A stretch of 64,000 bases of DNA from Anas platyrhynchos (Eukaryota; Chordata; Aves; Anseriformes; Anatidae). The DNA lies in the NCBI RefSeq assembly GCF_047663525.1, contig NC_092591.1, forward strand, positions 34,877,001 through 34,941,000, read 5' to 3'. A model generated the notes under the pieces. That model ran no database searches and was not told the DNA's origin. It was given only the letters and a program-made list of their open reading frames with translations. The position numbers and the translations under genes are program-made. This document shows, one piece after another, positions 1 through 13,687 of the stretch (within the stretch, counting starts at the first letter, position 1; each line of letters opens with the position of its first letter).

Positions 1-1342
1 GGAGGAGGTACAAAGAATGCTCCTGGCATATTAACTAGTTTATGCTATACTCAGAGGAAATATTAATAGTTGTGTTTTCACTCTGCTTTAAATATTCACA
101 GGAGAAAATGACCTGTCTCTTTCACTATCAAAATGTCAATGTTATTTCATAATGTTTTCATATGGTGATCTCTCCTGTACCTACTATTGATAAAAGAGAA
201 ACAGAGACAAAATGAACATAACCCAAGGAATATACAATACTTCATTTTCTTTTTTATCTTTAATTATATTTTACCTTGAAATGACTGACATGATTTTCTA
301 AATGTCACTTTAAAAAGACTACACCATATTAAATGTTGTCTAAACATTCCGAGGATCTAGAGATCAGCAATATGCTGACCTGTCTTCAGATTCTGAAAAT
401 GAATCTAATGTCTCCTAATCTAGACAATCAGCCACCTGACTGAGAAGCAAAACACATTTTTAAAAATAGCCTAGACCTCTAAGAAGAAGGAAACAGATCA
501 AATAAGGTATATTCACTTTTTTCCTTACATTTTTAAATCCAAGTCATATCACATGAAATTTTTATTCTGTAAGATTGCAACAATACTCAGTATTTCATCA
601 TTCATTTTCTGATCCGAAGATCTTTTACCATTGCAAGCAAGTCTTATTCCAATATTCTTAAGATGAGGAAAATAGGCTTCAAGATAGTTTTTTTTCACTT
701 CCTCTGGCCTTACGTTGCCAACTTTAAAAAGGTGCATTGGATAGACACCACACTAAGTTAAAACTTAACTAACCCACCTAAATATCAGCTCCTATTGCAA
801 CATCTGTTGATTGCAAATTCAGATGATCACTTCCTTCTAAAAAACACACTAGCGGCTGACAAATTCAATATCCCCTCAGACAGCCTGTATACGTTCTCTG
901 AAGCAGGGTAATGAAAACACAACCACAGGCTTAAGGCTACTACTCCTTAACCAGCACATTTAAAAAAAACCTAACAAGTTCAGCTACAGGATATTACAAA
1001 CCCTGAATAATAAGTTAGTATCTTTGGACATGATTTGTTTTAGGTAGTATTCAGGTAAGAATCTGGTGTTAACGCTAAAATGACAACAAACTATAAGAAA
1101 TAGGGTATTTTCAAGTCCCATGAAATACTTGGTACAACATGGTTACATTCAAATGTATTTAACATATGCAGACCATTAGTCCTTACAGAAAGGGAACAAA
1201 TATCATCTAAACATTGGAAAATCTAGCAGGTTTTGATGGTATTCAATATAGATGTATTCGTAGGCTTATATGTACAAGTTGTACAATCAAACATGTAGTT
1301 TTGTAACTGATTCAGCCACTTGACAGGCCATTTGGCCTGCAC

Positions 1343-1382
1343 CTCTTGGTCTGGTAATGTTCTACCACTTGGTCTGGTAATA
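1343..1382. repeat. 14-bp direct repeat
   Basis: The sequence CTTGGTCTGGTAAT occurs at 1343-1356 and again at 1369-1382, a spacing of 26 bases. It is a small local duplication within TTBK2 intron 2. Confidence 0.7.
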
Positions 1383-1599
1383 CCGCTATCTTCCTGAGCC
1401 CTGAGCGAGTGTCTGTGTTCAAACAGCTAAACACAGATGTTGATCTGACTGTGATTTTCAGCATAAGCACTAGTATAAGCACAGTGGGGACAGTGAAAAT
1501 GCATGGTGAGAAAGGGGAAGAGGAAAAGGAAAGACATGACAAAGCCATCCTTGCCACTCACTGGACAGACTTATAGCAATTTATCATATAACTTCAATT

Positions 1600-2140
1600 T
1601 ACCAGCTTTGAGACATGGCCAGACTGAGCAATACTGCCTCTGAAAGTTCTTTTGTTTTGGGCTTGTGGACTAAAATAACAAATGAACAAGCCACCACATT
1701 GATAAACAGATCAATTTCTATCCTCAGATGAAATACACCAGAATCATTAACATACATCCAATAATGATGGCAGTCAATAATTCCAGGCACAAATGAACCT
1801 CTGATGGCAGAAAAAGAATTTTCCACCTTTGTCACTAGGTCACACATGACATTCAGCAATGACCTCACACTCTCCTTGGTCTTTTTGCTGCCAGTGTCCC
1901 AACAGAAACTTTTCATGTTACTTTTCATATCCCTCACCAGTTTCAACTGTATGCTGAGCTTTGGCTTTCCTAAATACTCATTCCGACACACAAAGGCATT
2001 GTCTCCATTTCCCTCTTGAACAGCTCATCCCCTTTTCCACCCTCTGGTCACTTCCATTTGGCTTTTGAGTTCAAACAACAGCTGCCTATTCACTCATATT
2101 GGTTTCTTCCCACATCTGCTCAATATATTCTACCTTGACA
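1600..2140 (-). mobile_element. Decayed CR1 LINE fragment (ORF2 linker before the reverse transcriptase)
   Basis: Read on the minus strand, about 2,080 to 1,800 translates with interruptions into KPKLSIQLKLVRDMKSN, then KESVRSLLN and CDLVTK. This matches the CR1 ORF2 stretch that reads approximately LELNLARDVKxNKKGF, then RENVxPLLN and LVTxDxEKAE in avian copies. A later KELSEAVLLSLAMSQSW (about 1610-1665) weakly resembles the CR1 stretch around LKELADVIxxPLSIIFEKSW, so the element probably continues with deletions. There is no intact frame and no recognised 3' end, so it is an old dead copy. CR1 is the dominant LINE of birds and other sauropsids. Confidence 0.65.
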
Positions 2141-2557
2141 AGGATTTCTTTGTTTTGTTCTGTTTTCAATCTCAAAAAAATCTGCATGCATCAAAATTCT
2201 AAAATGATCAGGAGAGTGGAGAAGGAACTACGAGAACTCTGCTTGATTTCCCAGCAAAAATAGTTTAGAACAGATATTATGACTCTCTAGATGTAAATAA
2301 AGGATATGAACACCAAAATGGAACAGAGCTATTTACGGTAAAGCCAATATGGGCACACAATCAAATGGATATAAATCAGTCATGAATAAATCTTTGCTGC
2401 AATATAACAAACGAAATTCATTTCTACTTGGAAGAGCAGCAAGGTCCTGAAAGAGCATTCTATAAGAAGTAACAAGTCTCACGATCTGACTAGTTTCAAG
2501 AAGATGCCTGAGCGATTTCCGAAATGGACTGAGATAATCACTAGCTGATTGGATTCA

Positions 2558-2774
<217 letters not shown>

Positions 2775-3379
2775 CTGAAGAAACAGCACAGAACACAGGA
2801 TATCAGTGATGAACAGAATGACATGAAATACAGAAATAGTTGTGCTTCTCACCTAGCATGTTAACTAGCTTTTTCATATCCTATAGAGACTTATGTCAGA
2901 ATTATAGACAACATTCAGTACAGAAAAAAATCCAAGTATATTGTTCCTTAATTGTTTTAACCTGCTCACATTCAAACTACCAAGCCCACCCTCCAAATAA
3001 TACCAGTGAACATAAACGTTTTCAAATTTATATTGTGAGTAAGAATATGCTGGCAGCTTCAAATTGTTGTAAACCATAATTACATTTTTCAATTTTAATA
3101 ATAACTTTCTAACCATGAAATAATTAATACCTTACCAGATAATTGATTAAATAATAGTAATATACATGTATAATAACATGCTTGAAAAAATATTAACCTC
3201 AAAATTAAAGAAATAAATACTTATATCGAAATTCTAATTTATATTTAATTTATTGTAATGCCTACCAACTACTTCATGTTTTACAATGTAGTTCACATAG
3301 CTAGTATTATTTATGATTAAATATATCTAAAAGTGCAATTTCATTGGTATATGCCAGGGTACAAACAGCTAAAAGGTGA

Positions 3380-3421
3380 AAGAAGAAAAAAAAAGGAAAA
3401 AAAAAAAGAAAAAAAAAAAAA
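3380..3421. repeat. A-rich polypurine tract
   Basis: About 42 bases of A interrupted by a few G residues. It is low-complexity sequence in TTBK2 intron 1. Confidence 0.85.
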
Positions 3422-3861
3422 CTTGTGTTGAGTAATTCACTTTAATTCTTCAATTTTGGTGATAATATCTAAGCAAATTTTATATAGCAATATAAATTTT
3501 TTTACTTTGGAGATTAGTCCACACATAATGACTCTCATCAGCACCCACTCCAACCAGTCAAAAAGCTTATTTCATTTGCTATGAGCTTTTCTAGAATTGT
3601 GCTTGTTAGATTGATATAATGATACAAGCTCTCTTATTCAATGTAAGACTCTTAAAAAGTGTATTTGCGTCAGTTATTTCAATCACTGCCAAAACAGTAT
3701 TAACTAAAAGTGGAAAGCTCTCTTACCCCTGATTCAGCACACCAATGGTATACAACATCCATAAAACCATTCTGGTTTAAATTAACAGGATACATTTTTA
3801 TACACTGAAGTGCCAAATTTACTACTGTGGTTAAATTATACTTAAAGCAAAAACAAAACCC

Positions 3862-3882
3862 TAAAATAAAATAAAATAAAAT
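3862..3882. repeat. (AAAAT)n microsatellite
   Basis: About four units of a five-base A/T repeat within TTBK2 intron 1. Confidence 0.8.
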
Positions 3883-4155
3883 CACTGTTTAATAAACCTA
3901 GTTTTAAAGATAGAGATTTGATGTGACAGTGATTGTGTTTTGGTTGTGTTTTTTTTTTATATATTCATATTCTTCCATATTATTTTTTTCTATTTAATTT
4001 ATGTCCTTCTTGCTTGAATTGTAAATTCTGACATTCGAACCAACTCCAACAAAGCAGAAACCTCTGGAGAAAAATTAATCTGAATTAGCTGAAGATTTGA
4101 ATTTATACCTAATTAGTTAGAGTGGATTAAATACCTGTGAAAGCATGTTCATTAT

Positions 4156-4221
4156 GAATACACAGCCTGAATTGGTTTAATTTAAACGAATGAAGTGAAA
4201 CCAAATTAAGATTGTGTATTC
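4156..4221. repeat. Imperfect fold-back, possibly a MITE remnant
   Basis: GAATACACA at 4156-4164 is matched by its exact reverse complement TGTGTATTC at 4213-4221. The pairing continues imperfectly inward through AATTGGTTT and AAACCAAATT. A further inverted copy of the TTGGTTTA motif lies just outside, near 4258-4273. The surrounding 4,040-4,300 is rich in AATT-type palindromes. This suggests a remnant of a non-autonomous DNA transposon, but I cannot name the family and see no target-site duplication. Confidence 0.4.
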
Positions 4222-6236
4222 TGAGTAAGAGTGTCCACCCTGGAATTGAATCATCTTGAACTAAACCAATTTCAATTGTACTGGTGCTGGTAAATTCTCC
4301 CCTGTAGGTAAGGTCAAAATTCTAAAGAAAGCCATGGTGATTTATGTTAACACTCTCAGCATTACAAACCACTGACCATAATTACTGACCTTAGTAATAG
4401 AGTTATCATAACACAGTCAAGAATTAAGCGGGCCAAAGAGAAATTGAAACAGTATTAACAAAGGGACAAAGGTCTATTAAACACTTCTAAAATTACACGT
4501 TTACAGCATGTTCAATGATTTTTCTATTTGCCCAAACCTTTGTTTATCCTTCTACCACTTCCAATTATGCGGTGGTCTTCACTAAGTACTACTTTTACTC
4601 TCTTATCTTTTTTTGACTCTTTTTTTCTTTCCTGGCATTTGTTTATAAAAAGTAATGGAGAAAGTATTCATTTCACTGCAGCAAAATCTAAAACTGGAAA
4701 CAATGAATTTTGGTAAAGCTTTCAAACAAGTGAACTAACATCACCTGCAGAAAAAGGAAATGCTTTGCTAAAGCAAAGATATGACAACAATGGTTTTAGA
4801 GTTTTGTATCAGTATTGCTATCAGCCTTGATCTGGTATCTGATTAGATTTTTATTTTTATTTTTCTGGATACGTTTCAAATGACAATTTATAGTCACAGC
4901 TTTGACAAACATTTTTGAAAGCTATTGATTCATGGAGGCTTGAGCACACTAAGGGAGCATCAGTAACTAGCCGAGAATGCAATGCTACAATACATACACC
5001 CACAGAACCATGCCATATTTTAAGAAATACAGTAAAAATACTGTTGCTATGAATAACATCTGCATGGCCAGGATAACAAAATCTTCATTTATGCACAATT
5101 CCTCAATCCTATTCCAGTATATTAATTGTTTGTTAAATCTCTTGACATTCTATATCATTACAAAGTAAGAAAATCTATTCTACATCATCATACTCTGATA
5201 TTCAAAACACCAAAATCCCGGGACGCATTAAACAACCACACACAGGAAGCCAAAGTTCTCTCCTGAGCCCCAAAGGCAAGGTGCTAAACACCTCCTGAAG
5301 CTTAAGAAGCTAGCCCTATTACAGTGCACATAGAATAGCAAGCACTGTTTTACTTAAGAAACACAAATTTTATGAACATGTTGAGGTTAATTTGGACAAC
5401 CTGATTCTTCAAGACCCCAGATAAAGGAGCCTCAGTATTCAGGTATTCAGAATTCAAGGCCAGGGAGCCTGAAATTAGCCTGAACTTCAACCTGTTCAGG
5501 CCACCCTTCACCACCACCCCCCTCAGTGAATACGCAGATGTACTTGATGCATGAGGTTCCAAATGACGAGAAGTCCCCTGCCTTCCTTGATAAAATGTCT
5601 CAGCAAGTCCTTTCCTTCACAGCAAGCAGGACTTGTTTTGTTTCAAGGTTTAATCTGCCTAATTTTAGTTTCTTACTACAGGACTTTGTCACACTTTTAG
5701 AACTGAATTCCATTCCTGGTAATTTTACCTCATTTAAGCATCTAAACACAGGGATCAAATCATTTTTAACCTCCTCTAAATTAAGCCTTCCTTCCTATCC
5801 CACGAGTCTTTTATGTGGTCCTCCTTTGAAACGCCTCTCCTTGCTCCACATTCTTTTTGCAGGATGGGCAGCAACCATGAGTGAGACACCAACACTGAAT
5901 TACACTTGATCGTACCAATGCTTAATATGGACAAAAGATGGATTTTCCATTTATTTCTGCTCACAGTCTTATTTCCCTAAGTTTAAAGCTGATTTATGCT
6001 TCTGCTAAATCACAACTGTATCAGATGCTTATACACCCTGCATGTTTACATCTCATGCACTGCTTAAAGCTTTTATTCACAGTCTGTTATAGATTGTTTT
6101 TCATTGTTCTAATGTGTACTCTAATGACCTTAACACAGTGAAACTGAAAAATTGTTAAGACTTATTAATGTACTGCAGTGGACAAATATCTTGATACTCC
6201 TTATCTAATGATAGAAAACATAATCTGGTATGTGCA

Positions 6237-6345
6237 ATTTAGGTTACCTTCTTCAAATTCATATGGAATAAAATGACATTTTTGGAGTGGACTACCTTTA
6301 AAGGTCCCGTCCAACTCTAGCTGTTCTCTGATTCTACAATAAAGG
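6237..6345 (+). mobile_element. CR1 LINE 3'-end remnant
   Basis: The segment around 6290-6340 reads GACTACCTTTAAAGGTCCCG, then a TCCAACTCTAG motif, then TGATTCTAC. This is the decayed form of the CR1 3' UTR, which has a gatct-tta-aaggtcccttccaac block followed by attctatgattct repeats. Orientation is plus, and only the 3' end is present, as is typical of 5'-truncated CR1 copies. Confidence 0.7.
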
Positions 6346-6871
6346 ACTTTTTGGACAGACATATATACACATTTTACAGAGGGGGTGCTCAGAACAAAAC
6401 CAAAACTGAAACTTCTCTGAATTCTGGAGGATTTAAATTCAGATTGTTTGGACCCATTCACAACTCCACAGATGAATAAAAAGTTCATAAAAACTCAGAT
6501 AGTCCCATTTCTATTACAGAAATACAGCCAGCTATTGCTTTCAGCATAGTAACTGAAGAGTTTGCAATGCTGGTAAAGAACTTAAGGTTCCAGCATGCTC
6601 TGTATCCCACTGAAGCACGTGAATAGTTAATGCCATACAGTTTAGGTGCAAGCTTTCCCTTACACATTCAAGGGATGAGTCCCTCAGCAGTGCAGTTCTA
6701 CAGGTGGCAGTAAGGTCATTTTCTGCACATGGAATTTTTCTTTATTACTCTTCTAAACAAGTAAAGAACATTTTAATTGCAACATATTTCACAAAATTAT
6801 ACATTCATCAGTTTTCCTATCAGACCAGTTTATATCAAGAGAGGAAATAGAGAGGATAACAGAATTACCAT

Positions 6872-6915
6872 AGACAATTAGCCCTTTGACAAAAGACAAT
6901 TAGCCCTTTGGCAAA
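6872..6915. repeat. 22-bp tandem duplication
   Basis: The unit beginning AGACAATTAGCCCTTTG occurs at 6872-6893 and again at 6894-6915, with one or two mismatches. It is a recent local duplication in TTBK2 intron 1. Confidence 0.8.
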
Positions 6916-9900
6916 TTTATTTCCAGGTGACAGTTCATGGAATAACTAGGACAACAAAATGAGTACAGAATTTTTCCATAACATAAGCCTTCCTTTGCCA
7001 GGGAACCGATCACAGTATAATACAGTTAAAGGACAATTGGTCCTTATATCCAAAACATAATATTGTACACAAAGCATTAATTATTCAAAACTCTTGTACT
7101 CACTTAAACTGCATTTAACTACGTATCACTTCCCCAAAAGACTTCTGTAATTTAGCCCAAACAAGTATATGAAAAGATCATATGCTATCAGATAACAATG
7201 CAAAACTTACAGATAATAGAAGTCACATTTCTAAGGGCTGAGTGTAGTTCAGCACACAAAGACAATCATGTAATGTGATTTGGGTGCATGTACACATGTA
7301 ACTGTGTATGTAAGAATTTCTTTAGAGATCACCCTAAACTGAAGCCAATCTCTGCTTACCAGTCCTTATAAATGTTTAAATCTAGACCCAAGGTTGAGAA
7401 AATAGCACAGACAATTTTGGTTGAAGGCCGGTACTGTAAATTTCAGGACAAAACAAGGACAGAATATTACTTCTGTTCCACAAAAGGAAAAATATAAGTC
7501 CTGTGGCCTCCCATGTGGAATAATATCAATGCTTTGCTATTAGGAACTCTCTGTGTTATTATTTCTATCTGGCTGCCTTCATTCATTTAAATAACTGGAA
7601 TCCTCCAAAGTCACTTTCCACTTCTGTGTTTTCTACTTCTGAGCAGAAGAAGAATTTAAAGGAGGAAAGGAAAGTCAGTATAAACAGAAAACCAAGGCAG
7701 GACATTTTCAAAGGTCTTAACTCCATTTAATTTATGGTAAAGTCTACTTCCATAGACACCCTAAAACTCATTTTCAAATTGCAAATTCTAAGGCCAAAAA
7801 TGCCTTAAGTGCATCTGTTTGAACACCCAAACTAGAAAGCTATCTTACACTTAGAATCAGAATACTTTCTGCATGCATTCATTGGAAGTGAGGTTCTTGA
7901 ACATCACTGAAAATCATTATCCAGCATGTCAATGAGAAAGCTAAATTTAAGACCTTGACCTAAATTTCCAACTGTACTGGTTGTGAAAAAAAAAAACAAA
8001 AAAACAACAAAAAAAAACTATACATAACCAATGCCATTTTATGTTTTCCTATCTCAAGCTCTTGGGTGCCAAAATTCTCATCACCACTTGCAGATTCCAG
8101 GTGTGAAAAGCTCCCAACTGTCTTGTGATCTACTGCCAAAGAGTCTAGATTCCCTTCTGGCAACTTCTGCACATTCAGCTATGTTGTTATTACAAAAGTG
8201 GCAATATTTTCCTCAGTTTGAAGACAAAGTTAAATATATAACACTTAGTTTCAAGATAACAGCCTTATTTCAAAAACACATATTTCAAGCTACCACACTA
8301 TTTCCAGTTTGCAACAGAATCCAGCACAAGAACACTACAAAAAAGTAAAGGCAAAGTTTATGGAAGGACTATGTGATCTTTTATTAAACAGGCAGCAAAA
8401 ACATACAAGTTTTAGGCACACAAACCCCTTTTCAAGCCCAAATAGGTGCAGCAAATTCAAAATTAAGTTTAACATGAAAACAATTGCACTGAAATAAACT
8501 TTATTATGTTGCTTGATTAGAGCAACTGAGAAGAAAGGTACTTGAGACCTTCCAATAATAAAAAGGAAGCATTGAGGTAAGCATGTGACAAGGAAAGACT
8601 ATAAGGTTATGGCTCCTGGGAGAAATGCAGGATGTAATTTAGTACCTACAGAAAATCGGAAATTTTTGGCCAGGGAGAACTAGAATATATCATAAAACAA
8701 AAACTCTATTCAAACCATGGTGGTTTTGCCATGGTATTTTTCAGTTGAGTGAGTTAATTTCCTTATTTGATTTGTCACACAATTGCACAAAGACTTATGT
8801 CAGAACAAGGGAAAAAGTGGAAGTTAGCTGTGGGGGAGAGGGAAGGGCTGGACTGTTATGTGGTACTTTCAACTCAAACCAGTTGTTGAACTACAGACTC
8901 AGGTGCAGAGCCTTTAAAACTGAAGAAACGGAAACATAAACCTTTAGAGAAGTTAATTTCATTACAATTATATTATTCTCAATTTCCTCACAACTCAAGA
9001 GTGAGTTCCAAAAAAAAAAAAAAAAGATATGTGAAACCTCATTAATTACCCCAAAATCCATTAAAAAATAAGTGTCATTTGTTAAAAAATACATATTTCT
9101 GTATCTTTGATCCACTATAACTGTGACAGTTTCAACAAACCTGAGTGGAACTAGAGTAGTATTTTTTGCATGACAAGAACTTATTTTACCTGTCATAAAA
9201 GCCTTCACAGAAACTATTTCTCTGATCGCTTACATGATGTAAAACAAATTTTAAACACACAAATAGAAAGGTAGTTCTGCAATTACCTAAATTATACAGC
9301 ATTACAATAATTGTTTTTAAAATCCTTGTAAAATTGAAGAAGAGTGAAGTGATATTACACGTGGTTTTCAACACTGATACAAAGCTTGAAATCAAACAAT
9401 GATTTGAAATAGTTACATGGTATTATAATATCAGCCTACTTATAGTTTGGATTTATCTCAAAATAACAATTCTTACAGCATTTTGAAATGTTGGAATAGT
9501 CAGTTACAGAGAAAAAAAAAGCTGCTGCTAAAGACTGGGCAAGAAAGGGAATAGATATAATTAATAGCTATCAATTTCTGAATACTTAATCCAATCAAGT
9601 AAAGTTCATGGTAAACTCTAAATATAAATGCGAATAACTTTTTTGAAAATACAAAAATCTGCAGAGGCATGTTGGTGAGATGATCAGCAGTGTGACGTGA
9701 ACAGCAAACTGCCGTCCCCACTGATGGTGTTCAAGTGACTCACAAGCTCTGCCCAGCTGGCAGACCACCAGCCTATGTTCATTGAGCTGTGCCCAGTGCA
9801 CAGCTTCCTGTAATAGCCTCGTGTGCAAGAAGGATCTAAATAATGTCTGTTTGGCTTCCTAAAAAGCACTTGACAAAACCTTTTTAAAGAAACTAAACAG

Positions 9901-10334
9901 ACATGGCAAGAAAGGACAAGTCCTCACACACACAAAACAATTGGTTAAGAGGCATTAAATGGTAGGTGAGGTTCTGTGTAGATAAATCTAAACTCATGTA
10001 CACCAGAAAAATAATCCTAACTTCTCTTCCTTGCAATCAAAAGTAAGGTCTTAGTTATTATGATATACAGTTACAAGAGATTGCAACTTAATGATAAATA
10101 GCAGTCAAAAACAATGAAATGTTAGCAATTCAGACAAAACAGACAACAGCATGAAGATTATTATTGTGTTTTATATACCCATAGTTCACCGATACTTTGA
10201 GTACAGTATGCAGTTCAAATTCTTCCTATCTAAAAATTTAAAATAAGTAACTTCAGAAAGTGGAACAAGATAATCAGAGATACAGGATAATTTCCACCTG
10301 AAGTAATGAATGACATTTTTTTTCAAATGAGATT

Positions 10335-10640
10335 ATAAGAAATAGAGGGGTACACAACAGAGGTCTACAGAATCATAAGGGGCATGGAGACATTGGCTAG
10401 GAACCATCTACCCATTATCTTATTCAATAAAGGAAATTAAAAAAATAAAATAAAACAGAAGACGTAAGCAGAAGCCAGGCTCAGAACAAACACATGAACA
10501 GAGCTCTTCATGAAGTAGTAGCTAATGTGGCAACTTCTTGCCAACAGACGCTGTGAACGATAAAGGTTTACAATGGTTCAAAGGGACACTGGACAACTAC
10601 ATGGAAAAGAAAACTGTCACAGGTTACTGAAAATATTTAT
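10335..10640 (+). mobile_element. Old CR1-like LINE remnant, ORF2 3' part
   Basis: The plus strand shows the CR1/L3-type order of motifs: GGTCTACAGAATCATAAGG (near 10,362), CTTCATGAAGTAG, then TGTGGCAACTTCTTGCCAAC (near 10,528), then the block TTCAAAGGGACACTGGACA, then CATGGAAAAGAAAACTGTCA. These align to the CR1-family stretch meaning roughly kvYKIMNG, then FFTxRIVNLWNSLPxxAV and FKxxLDKFM. The copy is strongly mutated with no open frame. It is older than the typical avian CR1 copies. Confidence 0.6.
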
Positions 10641-10686
10641 TAACCATATCCAGCTCAGAAGTCCCTGAATAGAAAATTGAGCTTAT

Positions 10687-10710
10687 AATGCGCTCTCTTA
10701 TGCGCTCTCT
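10687..10710. repeat. 12-bp tandem duplication
   Basis: ATGCGCTCTCT is repeated in tandem with a spacing of about 12 bases. Confidence 0.7.
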
Positions 10711-10986
10711 GTTCTCATATTTTTCTCTTAGGCATCCACTTAAGACCACTGCTGAATACAGACCACTAGTCTGCCCCAGACTGGCCATCTATATGTCTGG
10801 GAAGATGGAGAGAGGAAAGAGAAATTCTGCTTCTTATAACACCATTAATTCATATGATCTGAATTGGCAAGTTGTGATTTGAATTAGATTCTTGTCCATA
10901 ATCTTTTGTCAATTGCTTAAAAGAAGCCCTGACTTGATTAACTACCCATTGTGGGAACAATGACAGAAATTTCAACTCAGGTAAAC

Positions 10987-11028
10987 TTTTTTTTTTTTGG
11001 CACTTCTGTAAGGCAGTTATTTTGGACC

Positions 11029-11056
<28 letters not shown>
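10987..11056. repeat. T12 and A28 homopolymer pair
   Basis: A run of 12 T at 10987-10998 is followed 30 bases later by a run of 28 A at 11029-11056. The two can fold back on each other. The A run could be the tail of a retroposed sequence, but the DNA just upstream was not recognised and no target-site duplication is evident. Confidence 0.8.
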
Positions 11057-11059
<3 letters not shown>

Positions 11060-12822
11060 TATAAACTCTTGTATGCAAGAAACATTCAGGATCTTCAAGT
11101 ACAATTTGATCCATCATTTCACCTTCTATTTTCCAAGTTCTGTCTCTCCCTTTTTGGGCTGGGTTTAGTTTATAATAGTCTCAACATATCTATTTATAGT
11201 ACTCTTCCCATCAACTGACACATTTCCCATTCCCTCCATTACCAGGCTTCTCATTCAAATTCAGATTTTCACATGCACATTAAAAACTAATACTAATCAC
11301 TAATATTATAAGCATAAATTCCACCTCTAATCAAGGTGCATCAAGCCATGCTGCAGACAGCAATGAAATTATGTTGATTTAATAACTTTCACCTATACTA
11401 CAGTCCTGTAACTTTCAACAATTTTCCATATTTGCTCATGTTTTTTTTTTTAATTATAATTGAAGTGGAATATTCCCTTTTAAATTTGGTACCCCTACAC
11501 AGAGCAAGTTTGTGATTCTGTCAAACACTACAATTAGAAATGCTCTCTCCAGATGAAGTATCAAAATCTACTAAGATATATATATTTAGAAAATACAGAA
11601 TATTAACTCTTAAAAATGAGTTTCTATGTATCTTTTAGTAAACATTAGCTTATATTTTAAAAAAAAAGAGAGATTAAAGAAAGCATGGTTTGTAGCAGTC
11701 AAGGAGCAGTGTGGGGTTTGAAGCAATTTCAAATATACCAGTAATCAAACCATTCACAGGGTATTAAATGCATCTCACTTTTGGTTACATTCATTCATTC
11801 ATCTCCTTATGTGATGTGGTTATGACCATATTTATATTCTTAAATAAGTATCAAATATTCTCTTATAATACTGCTTTTGCTAAAATCCTTTGTAGTAAGG
11901 TTTTAAATTATACCTACTGCTATAAAGTTAAGCTATTCACAGAATATGCTATTACAGTGAAAGACTCAAATGTTAAACTGTACAGTGCTATCAAAACCAC
12001 TTAACATCATGTAATCTTACTCAAATGATATCACAGCTGACTACAGCTACTTGAATTACAACAGCTCTTTAGATTAATAAAAAAACAAGATTGCTTTAGG
12101 AAGTACTATTTTTTCCCATGTACGTAGTTGAAAATTACACCACATGACAGAGAGGTTCTGATTGCAAATTTTAGCAGCAGACAAGTAATTTGCTAAAACA
12201 TTCCTAAAACTGGAGATTTGCTTCACAAAACATAGAGATACTACTACAGGTCCATAGAATTACACTCCTCTACTAGTCTAACCTCACTATTCTGCTTCTT
12301 ATCTTCCCCACTTCCCTTTGAGTAGAATTGCTTTCCAGGTGGCAGTGCTAGTTTAAAAATCTACATGTACATGTAAAGCATAGCTGATGTTAGATTAGTT
12401 GGACATTACCACTGTTAACAATTTATTTTTTCCTCTCTATTCTAGCTAAAAGCCTTGCTTTACACAGTGCAATCATTTCCTCTCCACTCTAATAAGAAAA
12501 AAAACTCCTAAACAGGGAGAGATTATGCCAAAATATTAATTTGATTACTTAGAACCATCTTAACAACAACAAAAACTTGTGGAATCTGCAGTTCAATATA
12601 ATTTTAAACCAAAAGCATGGAAAAACATATAGGCATCGTCATCTTTTAAACCATAATCACACCACAACCAGCTTTTAATGTTTACTTTTGTAATGCCTTG
12701 CCGACTTTTCACACAGCCAATGGTTCTCCTCAATAGGACTAAACACTCCTCAGGAAGTAGAGAAAATTACACATGCACGAACTGAGCCAGTAGAGTTTTA
12801 AAGTATGGTGTGATTCAACAGT

Positions 12823-12876
12823 GATGATCATGGACTGCTTCACAAATGTGAGGATCATGGACGGCTTCCACACAGC
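12823..12876. repeat. 27-bp imperfect tandem duplication
   Basis: GATGATCATGGACTGCTTC (from 12823) is repeated as GAGGATCATGGACGGCTTCC (from 12850). The spacing is 27 bases with a few mismatches. Confidence 0.7.
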
Positions 12877-13668
12877 AGTCTGCTGAAAACAGCAAATGTG
12901 TCTTAGACATGAGTTCATTCATTACTTACAATTTTCCCATTATTTTATCCCACAGATGCCAAAGAATTAAGGCCAAGTGAATCTATGCCAACCCTAAGAC
13001 AACAATCATCTTTGCTTTCCATGTTATCGTGTAACTCTGTTACACACAAAGTTCAGTATGATAAAAGCAGACCGTAGCTCATTGATCAAAGATACTGAAT
13101 AGACAAGGGATGTTTTTTCCTTCCAGTATATGGCTTCCGATACAACTAGGAAATGCCTCTAATCATTACATTCAAATAATTCTATAAGTCAGATGCACAG
13201 AACAAACACATTAAGACACAGCTCCTAACATAAATTTATTTTTCTCTTAATGCAGCTGGTGCAGGCACCCTGGGTCAGATTTTTAGCAATAAAAATTCAT
13301 GGAATGAATCCGAACTCACTGAAGGCCAGGTACAGCAATGCTATGTTTTGAGTTCAAATAAAAACTTATTCCATGATCAGTTGTTACCTCAGGTAGCACC
13401 TACATAAATGACTGCCATAAAACAACTGGGAAGATATATAATGCCCTTACAATATGAAACTGATGAAAAGGAGAACAAGAATTCCTGTAATTCTGTTGTC
13501 ATCTTATACAATTCACTTTTCTCATAGTTTTACAGTTGGATATTCCTTAACATAATGTCAAATGGAAACTCTGAATTTTAGCTACATTTTAATCTTAACT
13601 TTGCAACCTTTTTCATAGATAACATAGTAGAGAGGCAAATTCTGAATAAATGCACTCAGGCTTTTTTT

Positions 13669-13687
13669 TATTATTATTATTATTATT
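13669..13687. repeat. (TTA)n microsatellite
   Basis: About six units of TTA directly follow a short T run. It lies in TTBK2 intron 1. Confidence 0.85.

Noticed and set aside
9595..9869. GC-richer patch with overlapping minus-strand frames (a WAQLNEHRLVVCQLG-type peptide)
   Set aside because: No splice context and no recognised relation to CR1, retrovirus or host protein. Left as unassigned intron sequence.
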